From JAVKFY01 sp040223615 (GTDB lineage: Bacteria; Pseudomonadota; Alphaproteobacteria; GCA-2731375), in NCBI GenBank assembly GCA_040223615.1, contig JAVKFY010000056.1, positions 54,944 to 118,943 on the forward strand: a stretch of 64,000 nucleotides of DNA, read 5' to 3'. Made by a program: the position numbers and the translations under genes. This document shows, one piece after another, positions 9,682 through 17,656 of the stretch (positions are counted from its first letter, which is position 1; every line of letters starts with the position of its first letter). The notes under the pieces were generated by a model. The model saw only the letters and a program-made list of their open reading frames with translations. It made no database searches and was not told the DNA's origin.

Positions 9682-10719
9682 TCAGGCCGGCGGCGCGATC
9701 AGGAACACCTTGGACGAGTTGAAGATCCAGGTGTCGACGAAACCGGTGGTGCCGGGCGCACGGTCGAGTTCGTGCAGCGCGCCGACCAAACACATCCAGT
9801 TCAACACCTCCTGCTGGCCGGCATCCTCGATCGCCGGGCCGGTGACGTCGCGCCAGGCCAGGTAATCCTTCGAGCATAGCCGGTCGTAGAGCCGCCGGTC
9901 GGTCGGGGTGTCGGGCCACAACAGGTGGTTCTTCGGCGTCAGGAAGGCGTGGCTCCAGCCCGACGAGGCCAGGATCGCCACCCGATAGGGCGAGTCGGCC
10001 AGGATGCGCGCAGTGGCGGCGCCGAGGTCGAACAGCCGCGCCGGGGTCGGCGCCGGCGGGTCGAATTCGTCCTCGCGCACAGTCCGGTCGAACACCGGCA
10101 GGCCGCCCTTCTGCGCGATCACCTTGCGCCCGTAGCAGTTCACCGAGAAGGGCAGGATCGGATAGTCGAAGCCCTCGCGGTCATAGTCGAGATAGAAGAT
10201 TGCGTTGGCGAAGGCGTGGCCGAGCGGGTGATGCAGTGGCTGGTAGGAGTAAGCCGTGTCGAAGCCAGCTTCGATCAGGCCCTTGGCCAGCATCTTGCCG
10301 GCGGCGCGGTTGCCCTGCAGCTCGTAGACCTTGTCCTTCTCGCCCCACACGTTGTTGGCCGGCGGCGAGAAGCGGAAGCTGTCGTGGGCGTTGATGCAGT
10401 AGGGCGGAACGACGTCTTCCTTGAAGTTCTCGTACTGGTCGTCGCCCCAGATCAGCACGAAGTCCGGGGCGAAGTCGTCCAGCGCGGCGCGCACCTGGCG
10501 CATCCAGCCGACCAGTTCCTCGCGGTGGCTGGCGGCGGCCGCGGTGCCGTCGTCGGCGGCCCACTGCTCGCGCATCGGCGCCGGCCAGTTGGCCGGGTCG
10601 CGCAGCTCGGCCGGCAGGTCCGGGTTCTTCAGCATCAGCTTCAGGATGTAGGCCATGTTCGCATCCGGCCCGACCAGCGGCGGATAGTGCGACAGCCCGA
10701 GAGCGAGGATTTCGGCCAT
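9682..10719 (-). CDS. Class III extradiol dioxygenase catalytic subunit (LigB family)
   Basis: A 345-residue LigB-fold protein. The N-terminal GLSHYPPL provides the first conserved His, LIWGDDQYENF is the family block near residue 110, HHPLGHAFANAIFYL contains conserved histidines, and ASSGWSHAFLTPKNH near the C-terminus carries another. LigB enzymes open protocatechuate, gallate or related diols with Fe(II). No small LigA-type subunit is visible, so it would be a single-chain type. It follows the ring-hydroxylating dioxygenase alpha and beta genes by 14 bases in the same direction. This supports a pathway in which the diol made from the hydroxylated ring is cleaved by this enzyme. The substrate is not known. 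Confidence 0.82.
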   Translation of the reverse strand: MAEILALGLSHYPPLVGPDANMAYILKLMLKNPDLPAELRDPANWPAPMREQWAADDGTAAAASHREELVGWMRQVRAALDDFAPDFVLIWGDDQYENFKEDVVPPYCINAHDSFRFSPPANNVWGEKDKVYELQGNRAAGKMLAKGLIEAGFDTAYSYQPLHHPLGHAFANAIFYLDYDREGFDYPILPFSVNCYGRKVIAQKGGLPVFDRTVREDEFDPPAPTPARLFDLGAATARILADSPYRVAILASSGWSHAFLTPKNHLLWPDTPTDRRLYDRLCSKDYLAWRDVTGPAIEDAGQQEVLNWMCLVGALHELDRAPGTTGFVDTWIFNSSKVFLIAPPA

Positions 10720-10733
10720 GGTTGGCTCCGCCG

Positions 10734-11228
10734 CTATAGGATGATCGAGATGCGGCCCTGCGGCTTCAAACCGCTGAGGTCGAGCACGCAGCGCTTCTCG
10801 CGGATCTTCAGGCCATTGTCGGTCAGCACCAGTCGGTAGCGATGCGAGCCGACGAAGGCGTCGGTGACGTCGTCCTTGGACCGGTAGGTGATGAAGGCGG
10901 CGGTGACGAACAGGCTGTCGGCCTCGCGCTCGCGGATGCGCACGTTGGAGACCAGATGGCGGGTCTTGGAACGCGGATATTCCGAATGCGCCATGCGCTT
11001 GTTGAGACGGGCCACCCGCGCCTCCAGGCGATAGCGGTCGTCGGCGATGTAGAACAGGTTGTTGTCGGCCGAGGCGTCCGGCGCCACGTCGGTCGACGGG
11101 ACGTAGTAGTTCGCGTCTTCGGTGAACAGCGTCAGCCATTCGTCGAGCCGCCACTCGTCGAGCAGTTCGGCCTCGTAGAACAAGAAATCCTCGACCTCCG
11201 GTCGGCCGATCTCGTTCAGCGTGGTCAT
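10734..11228 (-). CDS. Ring-hydroxylating dioxygenase beta subunit
   Basis: A 164-residue protein of the NTF2-like fold typical of small subunits of aromatic-ring dioxygenases. Conserved features are the N-terminal VEDFLFYEAELLDEWRLDEW helix, FTEDANYYVP, the DDRYRLEARVARL block, SKTRHLVSNVRI and the C-terminal KRCVLDLSG. The beta subunit stabilises the alpha3beta3 hexamer. Its ATG lies one base after the TGA of the alpha-subunit gene, so translation is probably coupled. No ferredoxin or reductase gene accompanies the pair in this window. Confidence 0.88.
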   Translation of the reverse strand: MTTLNEIGRPEVEDFLFYEAELLDEWRLDEWLTLFTEDANYYVPSTDVAPDASADNNLFYIADDRYRLEARVARLNKRMAHSEYPRSKTRHLVSNVRIREREADSLFVTAAFITYRSKDDVTDAFVGSHRYRLVLTDNGLKIREKRCVLDLSGLKPQGRISIIL

Positions 11229-11229
11229 G

Positions 11230-12504
11230 TCAGGCTCCCGGGCCGGCAAGCATCTGGTCGTTCCATTTCGACCAGAAGGCACGAATCTGGATCTCGTCGT
11301 CGAACGACGGCTCGGCCAGGCCCATGCCCTTGGAGATGTCGTTCCAGCGCGCTTCCTTCACGTTTTGGAAGCCGCGCTGGCAATGCTCCAGCGCCTCCAC
11401 ATCGTCCGGCGTGGCGAAGCCGCCGGGGCCGAGAAACTCCAGGAAGTTGAACAGGCGGTATTTCCGCGCCCACTCGCTCTCGTCGGCCGGCGCGATCGCC
11501 CAGGCGCAGACCTGCATCAGGTCCGGCTCGGTCGGATAGAAGGTCCGCACGGTGATCGCCATGACGTCGTTGATGATCAGGTTCGGGAAGATCAGCAGGT
11601 TTCGGTTCCGGAAGGCGAGGCGGTCGGCTTTGTTCTCCCCGAAACGTTCGACGAGGCGGGCGTGAATGCCCTCGACCTCGCGCTTGCCGTCCTCGCCCCA
11701 GGCCGGAATCCACTGCGCCACCGGCCGGCCCCAGGGCGCGGAATATTCCACAACCGCGTGACCATTGCCGAGGTCGCGGCCGACGCCGTTCAGGCCGACC
11801 TTGGCCAACGCGCCGGCGGTACCCTTGAGATAGTCGAGGTAGGTCGCGTGCGTGGTGGCGGCGTGATAGCCGTCGATGGAATTCTCGGTCAGCAGCTTCC
11901 AGTTGGCGCGGATCGAGTAGTCCTGGGTGCCGCCGACGATGGTCATGCCGGCCTCGGACTGGTCGGCGACCAAGTCGAGATACTCGGCGCCGCCGGCCAG
12001 GTATTCGACCAGCGGGACCGCCTTCGGGTCGAAGCAGACGAAGGCGAAGTCGCGGTACACCTCGAAGCGCGGCACGTGCACCATGTCGCCGCCGCCATCG
12101 GCGTTGAAATTCTCGTCGTAGCTTTCCTTGCCCGGCTGGCCGCGCAGGCCGCCGTCCTGGCCGAAGGTCCAGCCGTGATAAAAACACTGGAAGGCATTGG
12201 CGTTGCCGTGGCGCTCGCGGCACACCGTGGCGCCGCGATGCGGGCAGGTGTTGAACATCGCGTGCAGCTCGCCGGCCTTGTCGCGGGTGAACAGGATCGG
12301 CCGCCCCGCGACGACGCGGGTCACGAAGTCACCGGGCTTGGCCAGCTCCGACGTGTGGCCGAGATAGAGCCAGCAGCGGTCGAAAATCTGCTCGCGCTCG
12401 GCGGCCAGGATCTCCGGGTCGGTGAAGTTCCGGCGCGACACCTTGAACAGGTTACGACCGTTATCGACATGGATGGCCTCTCGTAGGGCCGCTTCGGCGG
12501 TCAT
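11230..12504 (-). CDS. Ring-hydroxylating dioxygenase alpha subunit (Rieske)
   Basis: A 424-residue Rieske non-haem iron oxygenase large subunit that dihydroxylates an aromatic ring. The Rieske [2Fe-2S] ligands are Cys87/His89 (CPHRG) and Cys107/His110 (CFYHGW). The mononuclear iron site shows Asp211, His214 and His219 (DGYHAATTH); the third acidic ligand is probably within PDDVEALE near 370. The presence of a beta subunit puts it in the alpha-beta (benzoate, anthranilate or biphenyl-like) group. The operon alpha-beta-LigB faces away from the acyl-CoA dehydrogenase, and the 146-base divergent region holds an operator-like site (12589-12606) whose end forms the likely -10 box of this operon. 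Confidence 0.92.
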   Translation of the reverse strand: MTAEAALREAIHVDNGRNLFKVSRRNFTDPEILAAEREQIFDRCWLYLGHTSELAKPGDFVTRVVAGRPILFTRDKAGELHAMFNTCPHRGATVCRERHGNANAFQCFYHGWTFGQDGGLRGQPGKESYDENFNADGGGDMVHVPRFEVYRDFAFVCFDPKAVPLVEYLAGGAEYLDLVADQSEAGMTIVGGTQDYSIRANWKLLTENSIDGYHAATTHATYLDYLKGTAGALAKVGLNGVGRDLGNGHAVVEYSAPWGRPVAQWIPAWGEDGKREVEGIHARLVERFGENKADRLAFRNRNLLIFPNLIINDVMAITVRTFYPTEPDLMQVCAWAIAPADESEWARKYRLFNFLEFLGPGGFATPDDVEALEHCQRGFQNVKEARWNDISKGMGLAEPSFDDEIQIRAFWSKWNDQMLAGPGA

Positions 12505-12588
12505 CGGCGCTCCTCCCCTGCCTGATACGCGTCAGGCTACGACGATCTGGCCGGTCGACAACCGACGACCGGCTTTGCCTGGAGGGTA

Positions 12589-12606
12589 ATACGCTTGCGT
12601 ACTATT
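12589..12606 (-). promoter_or_regulatory. Operator-like site 1 (MarR-type candidate)
   Basis: ATACGCTTGCGTACTATT contains the palindromic core TACGC-TT-GCGTA. Read on the minus strand it gives AATAGTACGCAAGCG followed by TATTAC, a plausible -10 hexamer for the dioxygenase operon. Similar sequences occur at 14584, 18175 and 20435, each in front of a minus-strand gene. It lies in the divergent region between the dioxygenase alpha gene and the acyl-CoA dehydrogenase gene. Confidence 0.6.
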
Positions 12607-12650
12607 TTCCAGCCACCTAGGGTCGGCCGGGCACGCGGGAGGAGCGGACG

Positions 12651-13817
12651 GTGGTTGCGCAGTATCTGTTGAGCGACGACGAGCGGGCGATCCAGGACGT
12701 GGCGCGGCGCTTCGCCCGCGACAAGCTGGCGCCGGGCTACATGGCGCGCGACACCCACGACGCCGTCATCGACCGCGGCCTGGTGCGCGAGATGGGCCAG
12801 CTCGGCCTGCTGGCGCCGGAGATGCCGGAAGCGCTCGGCGGCTCCGGCCTGACCTGCGTCATCGCCGGACTGATCGCCGAGGAGCTGGCCTATGGCGATT
12901 TCAACATGGGCTCGGTCGCGGTCTCCGCCTCGCTGATGTCGCAGATCATCGCCAGCAACGCACAACCCCATGTCGCCGCGAAGTGGGTCGGCGGGATCGT
13001 CGCCGGCGAGGCGCTGGTCGGCGTGGCGCTGACCGAGCCGCGCGGCGGATCCGACGCGGCGCAACTGGCGCTGTCGGCGCGCGCGGTCGACGGCGGCTAC
13101 GTGCTGAAGGGCGAGAAGACCTCGATCACCTCGGCGGCCCAGGCCGACGCCATCATCGTCTTCGCCCGCACCGGCGCAGCGGCGGAGAAGGCACGCGGAG
13201 TCAGCGCCTTCCTGGTTGACGGCACCGCCAAGGGCCTGGTCCGGACCGAATTTCGCGACCTGGGGGCGCGCGCGATCGGCCGCGGCTCGCTGTTCTTCGA
13301 CGACGTGTTCGTGCCCGACGACCACCGGATGGGCGACGAAGGCTCCGGCTTCTCCCAGGTGATGGTCGGCTTCGACTACAGCCGCGCGCTCCTCGGCCTG
13401 CTGTGCCTGGGCTCGGCGCAGGCCTCGCTCGACGAATCTTGGGCCTATGTCAACGAGCGCGAGGCGTTCGACCGGCCGCTGTCGGCGTTCCAGGGCGTAA
13501 CCTTCCCGCTGGCCGAGGGCGAAACCGCCGTCGCCGCCGCGCGCGAGCTCTGCTACCACGCGCTGCGGCTGCGCGATGCCGGCCTGCCGCACACGCAGGA
13601 GGCGGCGATGAGCAAGTGGCTGGGGCCGAAGACCGCGCGCGACGTGATCCACCAGTGCCTGCTGACCTTCGGCCACTACGGCTACTCGGAGGACCTGCCG
13701 CACCAGCAACGCCTGCGGGACGTGATGTCGATGGAGATCGGCGACGGCACAGCTCAGATCATGAAGCTGATCATCGCCCGCCACCAGGCCGCGCTGGCGG
13801 CCTCGCAACGGAGCTAG
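12651..13817 (+). CDS. Acyl-CoA dehydrogenase, possibly cyclohexanecarboxyl-CoA type
   Basis: A 388-residue FAD-dependent acyl-CoA dehydrogenase: N-terminal helical domain (about 1-115), beta domain with the flavin motifs GVALTEPRGGSDA and KTSITSAAQAD (about 120-225), C-terminal helical domain (230-388). At the place where medium-chain enzymes have the catalytic Glu in EGT, this protein has Asp365 in IGDGTAQ. Enzymes acting on cyclohexanecarboxyl-CoA are reported to use Asp, and a BadH-like dehydrogenase is convergent with it, so an alicyclic acyl-CoA substrate is a reasonable guess. It starts with GTG and has GGGAGGAG seven bases upstream. It shares operator site 1 with the divergent dioxygenase operon and its stop overlaps the next gene as CTAG. 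Confidence 0.85.
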   Translation: MVAQYLLSDDERAIQDVARRFARDKLAPGYMARDTHDAVIDRGLVREMGQLGLLAPEMPEALGGSGLTCVIAGLIAEELAYGDFNMGSVAVSASLMSQIIASNAQPHVAAKWVGGIVAGEALVGVALTEPRGGSDAAQLALSARAVDGGYVLKGEKTSITSAAQADAIIVFARTGAAAEKARGVSAFLVDGTAKGLVRTEFRDLGARAIGRGSLFFDDVFVPDDHRMGDEGSGFSQVMVGFDYSRALLGLLCLGSAQASLDESWAYVNEREAFDRPLSAFQGVTFPLAEGETAVAAARELCYHALRLRDAGLPHTQEAAMSKWLGPKTARDVIHQCLLTFGHYGYSEDLPHQQRLRDVMSMEIGDGTAQIMKLIIARHQAALAASQRS

Positions 13818-14563
13818 ATCATCGTCAGGCCACCGGAGACCGAGAAGGTCTGGCCGGTGATGTAGGCGGCGTCGTCGCTGGCCAGGAAGGCGACGATGCC
13901 GGGATAGTCGTCCGGCGTGGCGATGCGGCGCAGCGGGATGCCGCGGGCCATCGAGGCGACGAACTTCTCGCCCTGTTCGCCGCTGCCGACCACCGTCTGC
14001 ATGAGCGGCGTGTCGGTCGGGCCGGGGCAGACCGCGTTCAGCAGGATGTTGTTGCGCGCCAGCTCCCGGGCCAGCGACTTGGTCAGCGAGATCAGCCCCG
14101 CCTTGCAGGCGGAGTAGACCGCCTCGCCGCTGGTGCCGACGCGGGCGGCGTCGGAGGCAATGTTGACCACCCGGCCGCCGGTCTCGGCCATCCGCGAGCA
14201 CACGGCATGATGCAGGTTCAGCGGGCCGTACAGGTTGATGTCGACGATCTTGCGCCACAGGTCGCGGTCGGTCTTCAGGAACGGCGTCGGAAAATCCCAT
14301 CCGGCGCAGTTCACCAGCAACGCAACCGGACCGGCTTCGTACACCTGGGCAACGGCGGTCTCGACCGCATCGCCGTCGGTCACGTCGACTTCGTAGGCGA
14401 TGGCCTTGCCGCCGCTCTCGGCCGCGACCGCGTCGGCGCCGGCCTTGTTGAGGTCGAAAATCGCGACCGCGCAGCCCTCCTCGACCAGGCGCAGCACGAT
14501 GGCGCGGCCGATGCCGCTGCCGCCGCCGGTGACGATCGCCGACTTGCCTTGCAGTCCGCGCAT
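13814..14563 (-). CDS. SDR dehydrogenase, BadH-like (2-hydroxycyclohexanecarboxyl-CoA dehydrogenase family)
   Basis: A 249-residue classical short-chain dehydrogenase. The NAD-binding glycine motif TGGGSGIG is at 12-19, NCAG at 85-88, and the catalytic residues are Ser137, Tyr150 and Lys154 (YSACK). The stretches NIASDAARVGTSGEAVY, CPGPTDT and SVSGGLTM closely resemble what I recall of BadH from Rhodopseudomonas palustris, which oxidises 2-hydroxycyclohexanecarboxyl-CoA to the ketone. A cis-dihydrodiol dehydrogenase role for the nearby Rieske dioxygenase is an alternative. The gene has operator-like site 2 just upstream, with TATCAT as the probable -10 box. It is convergent with the acyl-CoA dehydrogenase and shares a CTAG tetranucleotide stop with it. 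Confidence 0.82.
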   Translation of the reverse strand: MRGLQGKSAIVTGGGSGIGRAIVLRLVEEGCAVAIFDLNKAGADAVAAESGGKAIAYEVDVTDGDAVETAVAQVYEAGPVALLVNCAGWDFPTPFLKTDRDLWRKIVDINLYGPLNLHHAVCSRMAETGGRVVNIASDAARVGTSGEAVYSACKAGLISLTKSLARELARNNILLNAVCPGPTDTPLMQTVVGSGEQGEKFVASMARGIPLRRIATPDDYPGIVAFLASDDAAYITGQTFSVSGGLTMI

Positions 14564-14583
14564 CTGTTGCCTCCCAGAAAATG

Positions 14584-14601
14584 ATACGCATGCGTACTAT
14601 C
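14584..14601 (-). promoter_or_regulatory. Operator-like site 2 (MarR-type candidate)
   Basis: ATACGCATGCGTACTATC has the perfect 12-base palindrome TACGCATGCGTA. On the minus strand it reads GATAGTACGCATGCG then TATCAT, a good -10 match, 20 bases before the BadH-like start codon. It lies between that gene and the divergent kinase-like gene and could control both. Confidence 0.65.
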
Positions 14602-14656
14602 TGGCGGTAGAGTAGCCTCCAGGGTCACAAAAGCAAGCGACTGGGACGATACGCGG

Positions 14657-15841
14657 ATGGCGAACTGGTCAAGCTCCCCCACGGCGACGGCGTTGCGCGT
14701 CGGCGGCCGGCTGCTGGCCGACCGGATGACGCGGCCGATGGCGGCGACGCGCGACGACGTGCCGACCTCGGTGGACGCGATCACGCCGGCGTGGTGGACC
14801 GCCGTTCTCGCCGCCGACGTGCCGGGCGCGGACGTCGTCGCGGTACGGCCCGTCTCGGCCTCGAAGGGCACGCACCAGCGCCACCGCTTCGCACTGACCT
14901 GGAACCAAGCGGGCCAGGACGCGGGCCTGCCGAGCGCGGTGTTCACCAAGTCGCTGCCGACGCTGGTGACGCGGATGATGGGCGGCTACAACGGCACCGC
15001 GCGGGCCGAGGGACGATTCTACACCGAGATCCGCCCGGACCTGAACATCGAGGCGCCGCACGGCTACCACGCCGCCTTCGACCGCGACACGCTGGCCTGC
15101 GTCAACGTGCTGGAGGACATCGTCGCGACCAGACAGGCGAGCTTCTGCGACTTCCGCACCGCCGTGAGCCGCGAGATGGCGGAGAGCATGGTCGACCTGC
15201 TGGCGACGTTGCACGGTCACCGCCACGGCGACCCGCGGCTCGACACCGAGTTGCGCTGGGTGGCGAACTTCGCCGACTGGTACCGCATCGGCGCGCGCAA
15301 GATGCGCACCGAGCATTACACCGACCAGGCGCTGACCAAGGCCGCCGACGTGATGCCGCGCGACATCCTGGATCGGCGCGCGCAGGTCTGGCCGGCGACC
15401 GACGCCTGCGCCGACATTCATGCGAAGGGACCGCGCGGGCTGTTGCACTCAGATGTGCACATCGGCAACTGGTACCAGACCGGCGACGGCACCATGGGCC
15501 TGTGCGACTGGCAGTGCCTGACCCAGGGCCACTGGTCGCGCGACGTGTCGTACATGCTGTCGGCGGCGCTCGACCCGGACGATCGACGCGCCTGGGAGCG
15601 CGAGCTGCTGGCGCGCTACCTCGAACGGCTCGGCGCCGAGACCGGGCAGCCGCAAGACTTCGACGACGGCTGGGACAACTACCGGCGGCAGATGCTGCAC
15701 GCCTTCTGGATGTGGACGATCACGCTGTGCCACTCGCCGTTCCTGCCGGCGATGCAGCCGGAGGACACCACGGTGGAGATGATGCGCCGCATCGCCATCG
15801 CGATGTCCGACCTGGACAGCATCGGCGCGGCGCTGGGCTAG
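14657..15841 (+). CDS. Phosphotransferase (aminoglycoside/choline kinase-like fold)
   Basis: A 394-residue protein of the APH/choline kinase-like superfamily. The Brenner-type catalytic motif HSDVHIGN is at 264-271 (His264, Asp266, Asn271) and the metal-binding Asp284 lies in LCDWQ. The N-lobe is weakly conserved (a possible Lys in VFTKSLP). The family phosphorylates hydroxyls of small molecules; the substrate here is unknown. It sits among acyl-CoA and aromatic catabolic genes under operator site 2, so a catabolic rather than resistance role is likelier. The start is uncertain: the ATG at 14657 lacks a good ribosome site, and in-frame ATGs at 14726 and 14738 are alternatives. Its stop overlaps the convergent luciferase-like gene by CTAG. 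Confidence 0.75.
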   Translation: MANWSSSPTATALRVGGRLLADRMTRPMAATRDDVPTSVDAITPAWWTAVLAADVPGADVVAVRPVSASKGTHQRHRFALTWNQAGQDAGLPSAVFTKSLPTLVTRMMGGYNGTARAEGRFYTEIRPDLNIEAPHGYHAAFDRDTLACVNVLEDIVATRQASFCDFRTAVSREMAESMVDLLATLHGHRHGDPRLDTELRWVANFADWYRIGARKMRTEHYTDQALTKAADVMPRDILDRRAQVWPATDACADIHAKGPRGLLHSDVHIGNWYQTGDGTMGLCDWQCLTQGHWSRDVSYMLSAALDPDDRRAWERELLARYLERLGAETGQPQDFDDGWDNYRRQMLHAFWMWTITLCHSPFLPAMQPEDTTVEMMRRIAIAMSDLDSIGAALG

Positions 15842-16749
15842 CGGCCGAACTCCGCCTCCAGATATTCCTTCACCTTGGCGACGCCGTCGACGCAGGCCTG
15901 GTCGTCGCCGACCGGGGCCAGGTTGATCAGGCGGGCGCCGGCGCGGACATAGGCGGCGAGATACTCGGCGACCTGCTCGGCGGTGCCGGCCGGGGCGTAG
16001 CGCTCGAACTTCTCCCACGGCACCTGATAGAAGCTCGACATGGTCTGCGACAGTCGCGCCCTGGCGGCGGCGACGTCATCGTCGACGGCGCACCAGACCT
16101 GCATCCCGTGGCGCCAGTCGACATCGCGATCCGCCGCCGCCGCGGCTTCGCCGATCTGGTCCAGCGAGCGGGCGAAGCGGTCCGCGGTACAGAAAATACC
16201 GAACCAGCCGTCGCCGTGCAGCGCGGCACGCCGCAACGCCGCCTCGGAGCGGCCGCCGACCAGGATCGGCACGGCGGGCTCGACCGCGGGCACGATCTTC
16301 ACGCCATCGAGCCGGAAGTGCGCGCCCTCGAACTCGACCGGCGCGCCGGTCATCAGGCCGCGCAGGCAGATCAGCGATTCGTCGGTGCGCTTGCCGCGGG
16401 TGGCCGGGTCGATGCCGGCCGCCGCGATCTCGGCCCGGTCCTCGCCGCCGACGCCGATCCCGAGCACCAGCTTGCCGGGCGCCATCTGGTTCAGGTCGCT
16501 GAGCTGGCGTGCGACCAGCGCCGGGTGGCGCAGCGGCAGCAGGTAGACCGCGACCAGCACGGTCAGGTCGGGTTGCTGGGCATGCACCATGCCGGCGCGG
16601 ATCAGCGCGTCCTGGCCGAACCCGTTGCGGAAGCTCAGGTGGTCGGAGACGATCACCATCTCCAGCCCGGCCGCCTTGCGCGCCGCCAGCCCGGCGGCGT
16701 AGTCGGGCGGATCCCAGGGTGCGTTGATGCCGAGCAGCGGCGCGGCCAT
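15838..16749 (-). CDS. LLM-class (luciferase-like) flavin-dependent oxidoreductase
   Basis: A 303-residue TIM-barrel protein of the bacterial luciferase-like superfamily. Typical blocks are VIVSDHLSF (about 33-41), QLSDLNQMAPGKLVLGIGVGG (83-103), PILVGGRSEAALRRAALHGDGWF (about 165-190) and the C-terminal GTAEQVAEYLAAYVRAGA. Members use FMN or F420 for oxidation of aldehydes, alkanesulfonates or CoA-linked substrates; cofactor and substrate cannot be told here. It follows the DECR-like reductase by 3 bases and the MarR gene before that, so it is the third gene of a MarR-led operon. Confidence 0.8.
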   Translation of the reverse strand: MAAPLLGINAPWDPPDYAAGLAARKAAGLEMVIVSDHLSFRNGFGQDALIRAGMVHAQQPDLTVLVAVYLLPLRHPALVARQLSDLNQMAPGKLVLGIGVGGEDRAEIAAAGIDPATRGKRTDESLICLRGLMTGAPVEFEGAHFRLDGVKIVPAVEPAVPILVGGRSEAALRRAALHGDGWFGIFCTADRFARSLDQIGEAAAAADRDVDWRHGMQVWCAVDDDVAAARARLSQTMSSFYQVPWEKFERYAPAGTAEQVAEYLAAYVRAGARLINLAPVGDDQACVDGVAKVKEYLEAEFGR

Positions 16750-16752
16750 CGC

Positions 16753-17646
16753 TCAGCCCTCCGCCTTGGCCCGGTCGGCCTTCTCGCGCGCCGCGCCGGC
16801 GCGGATCTTTTCGCGCGCGGCTTGCCATTGTTCGTCAGTCAAACTCGACAGGTCGGCGAAGGTGCTGGGTGCAGCTAGATGGTGGCCGCCGTCGATGGCG
16901 ATGGTCTGGCCGGTCAGGTAGTCGCAGGCGTCGGACTGCAGGAAGGCCATCAGGTTGATCAGCTCCGGCAACTTGCCATAGCGGCGCAACGGCACCTGGT
17001 CGGGCTGCGTCGCGCCGACCGAGGTGTCGGGGATCGGGTTCAGCTTTTCCCAGGCACTACTCGTCGGGAACGGCCCTGGCGCCACCGCGTTGGCGCGGAT
17101 GTTGTGCGGCCCCCACTCGACCGCCAGCGACATGGTCATCGCGTGCACCGCGGTCTTCGCCATCGCGGCGGGCACCACATAGGCCGAGCCGGTCCACACC
17201 CAGGTCACCAGATTGGACACGATCGAGCCCGGCAGCCCTTGCGCCAGCCAGCGCTTGCCGCAGGCCAGGGCGCAGAAGAACGAGCCGTCCATGATCGTGG
17301 AGCGCACCGCCTCGTAGCCGCGCGGCGACAGGTCCTTGGTGGGCGCGATGAAGTTGGCGCCGGCATTGTTGACCAGGCCGGTAAGCGGGCCGACGCGCCA
17401 GATCTCGTCGACCATGGCCTCGACCGAAGCGGCGTCGCGCACATCGGCGACATGGGCGACGCATCGCTCGCCCAGCGCCGCCACGGTCTCCTCCAGCACG
17501 TTCGGCCGGCGCCCGCAGATATGGACCGTCGCGCCATGCGCCAGGAAGCCCTCGGCCAATGCCTTGCCCAGTCCGGTACCGCCGCCGGTCACCAGGATGC
17601 GCTTGCCGGCGAGCGCGTCATCACGGAGCGGACCGGAATCTGCCAT
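16753..17646 (-). CDS. SDR reductase with displaced catalytic Tyr (2,4-dienoyl-CoA reductase-like)
   Basis: A 297-residue SDR. The NADP-type motif TGGGTGLG is at 20-27 and NNAG at 93-96. The classical YxxxK is missing: position 160 is Ala, Lys164 is kept in AMAK, and a Tyr occurs four residues earlier at 156 (AYVVPAAMAK). This arrangement resembles 2,4-dienoyl-CoA reductases, which do not use the canonical tyrosine. An extra C-terminal tail (about 265-297) is charged and helical. The protein probably reduces an unsaturated acyl-CoA. It lies 10 bases after the MarR gene and 3 bases before the luciferase-like gene, so expression should follow the MarR regulator. Confidence 0.8.
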   Translation of the reverse strand: MADSGPLRDDALAGKRILVTGGGTGLGKALAEGFLAHGATVHICGRRPNVLEETVAALGERCVAHVADVRDAASVEAMVDEIWRVGPLTGLVNNAGANFIAPTKDLSPRGYEAVRSTIMDGSFFCALACGKRWLAQGLPGSIVSNLVTWVWTGSAYVVPAAMAKTAVHAMTMSLAVEWGPHNIRANAVAPGPFPTSSAWEKLNPIPDTSVGATQPDQVPLRRYGKLPELINLMAFLQSDACDYLTGQTIAIDGGHHLAAPSTFADLSSLTDEQWQAAREKIRAGAAREKADRAKAEG

Positions 17647-17656
17647 GCCCGGCGGC

